From positions 62,001-126,000 of the forward strand of contig NZ_JAGQBH010000005.1 of the NCBI RefSeq assembly GCF_024345535.1: 64,000 bases of DNA, read 5' to 3'. Every line of letters starts with the position of its first letter. Positions within the stretch are counted from its first letter, which is position 1. A program made the position numbers and the translations under genes. This DNA comes from Cyanobium sp. N.Huapi 1H5. Its GTDB lineage: Bacteria; Cyanobacteriota; Cyanobacteriia; PCC-6307; Cyanobiaceae. Below are positions 63,344-64,000 of this stretch, in pieces. The notes below the pieces were generated by a model. It ran no database searches, had not been told where the DNA came from, and was given only the letters and a program-made list of their open reading frames with translations.

Positions 63344-64000
63344 GGGGCAGGGGAAGGGGTCGGAGCCGGAGCCGGAGTCGGGGCCGGCACAGGCAGGTCG
63401 GCGGCGTGGCCGCCCGGATCCCGGGGGGAGCGCAGCCGGATCTCCAGCTGGCGGGTGCGCGGCGCCGCCGCCGGATCCTCGCGCCGCCAGCGCCATTCGC
63501 CGTAGGCGTCGTCGATGCGCCCGCTGAGCCGCAGGCGGCGGGCCACGGCCCGCTCCGACGGCAGGGCGGCCTGGGTGTCCAGCAGCTCGGCCACCAGGCC
63601 CCAGGCCTTCGCCGCCGCCGCCTGCTCCAGGGCCGCCTCCAGCAGGGCCTCCCGCTGGGATGCCGGCAGCTCCGCCAGCAGCGCCACCGCCTGCTGCAGC
63701 CGCAGGGCGCCGCCCAGGCCGCCCTGGCGGGCCCGGACCAGCAGCTCGCCGCCGACCCGGGGGAAGCCCCTCGATTCCAGGTGCAGGGCCAGCAGCTCCA
63801 GGGCCGAGCGGCTGATCACGGTGCCATCCTCCCGGCGCTGCAGCGGCAGGGCGATGCCATCGAGGGACGTGCCGCTTTCCTTCCGCAGCCGCTCCAGGGC
63901 CAGGGCGGCCCGTCGGTGGTCCAGCCCGGCGGCGGCGGCCCGCCACTGCAGCTGCAGCCACTGGACCCGCTCGGCTCCGGCGGCCGGGCCGTAGCGGTTG
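63340..64000 (-). CDS. Hypothetical protein, 5' end outside window
   Basis: The minus-strand frame is open from the window edge to a stop that overlaps the purC start by four bases (ATGA), so about 219 C-terminal residues are visible. The sequence reads [29 protein letters not shown], later [50 protein letters not shown] and ends with a Pro/Ala tail ([16 protein letters not shown]). It is helical and looks TPR-like or helical-repeat, but I name no family. The overlap with purC says it is co-translated with it. Confidence 0.65.
   Translation of the reverse strand, partial: NRYGPAAGAERVQWLQLQWRAAAAGLDHRRAALALERLRKESGTSLDGIALPLQRREDGTVISRSALELLALHLESRGFPRVGGELLVRARQGGLGGALRLQQAVALLAELPASQREALLEAALEQAAAAKAWGLVAELLDTQAALPSERAVARRLRLSGRIDDAYGEWRWRREDPAAAPRTRQLEIRLRSPRDPGGHAADLPVPAPTPAPAPTPSPAP

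Overview
The window is host chromosome from a high-GC picocyanobacterium of the Cyanobium/Synechococcus type. The evidence is an allophycocyanin core cluster (apcE, apcA, apcB, apcC), a cyanobacterial-order ATP synthase operon with duplicated b and b' subunits, a P-II protein with Ser49, Ccs1/CcdA cytochrome c maturation genes, an outer-membrane set (bamA, lpxC, fabZ, lpxA, lpxB) and several families found mainly in cyanobacteria (DUF3143, DUF1825, DUF3326). Most genes are very GC-rich and tightly packed, often with ATGA-type overlaps. No tRNA, rRNA, transposase, integrase or CRISPR array was seen.

Layout. 1-6.4 kb: rsmG (partial), a J-domain membrane protein, a DUF3143 protein, then a minus-strand biotin operon bioF > BioK/BioH-like hydrolase > bioC > bioD > small membrane protein > bioA. 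6.4-13.5 kb: an accessory island of clearly different composition. It holds a radical SAM protein, a small partner protein, a 1372-residue nuclease-STAND NTPase, an integron attC-like site and an AT-rich membrane protein gene. 13.5-24 kb: Ski2-like helicase, purB, tlyA, glnB (with an NtcA-type site), queF, ccs1-ccdA and ftsW. 24-28.8 kb: apcE and apcABC. 29-36 kb: a methyltransferase and the atp operon (I, a, c, b', b, delta, alpha, gamma). 36-44.4 kb: PPC-domain protein, HD-GYP protein, a four-gene stress or housekeeping operon, 2OG oxygenase, ferredoxin-DUF3326 operon, DUF1993 protein and peroxiredoxin. 44.5-55.8 kb: membrane protein, GGDEF/EAL protein, pyrF-tyrS, amine oxidase, DUF1825, LuxR regulator, an HhH/GIY-YIG gene pair and pepA. 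55.8-64 kb: msrA and the lipid A/BamA operon, then purC and a partial gene.

The most unusual part is the island. Three genes (radical SAM, small protein, PD-(D/E)XK-STAND NTPase) are translationally linked and look like a defence or conflict system in which a large NTPase sensor-nuclease is paired with a radical SAM enzyme. I do not recognise it as a named system. The attC-like hairpin immediately downstream suggests the unit may have travelled as, or next to, an integron cassette. The left junction lies at the 5' end of bioF, which now has no canonical start codon upstream of its conserved N-terminus.
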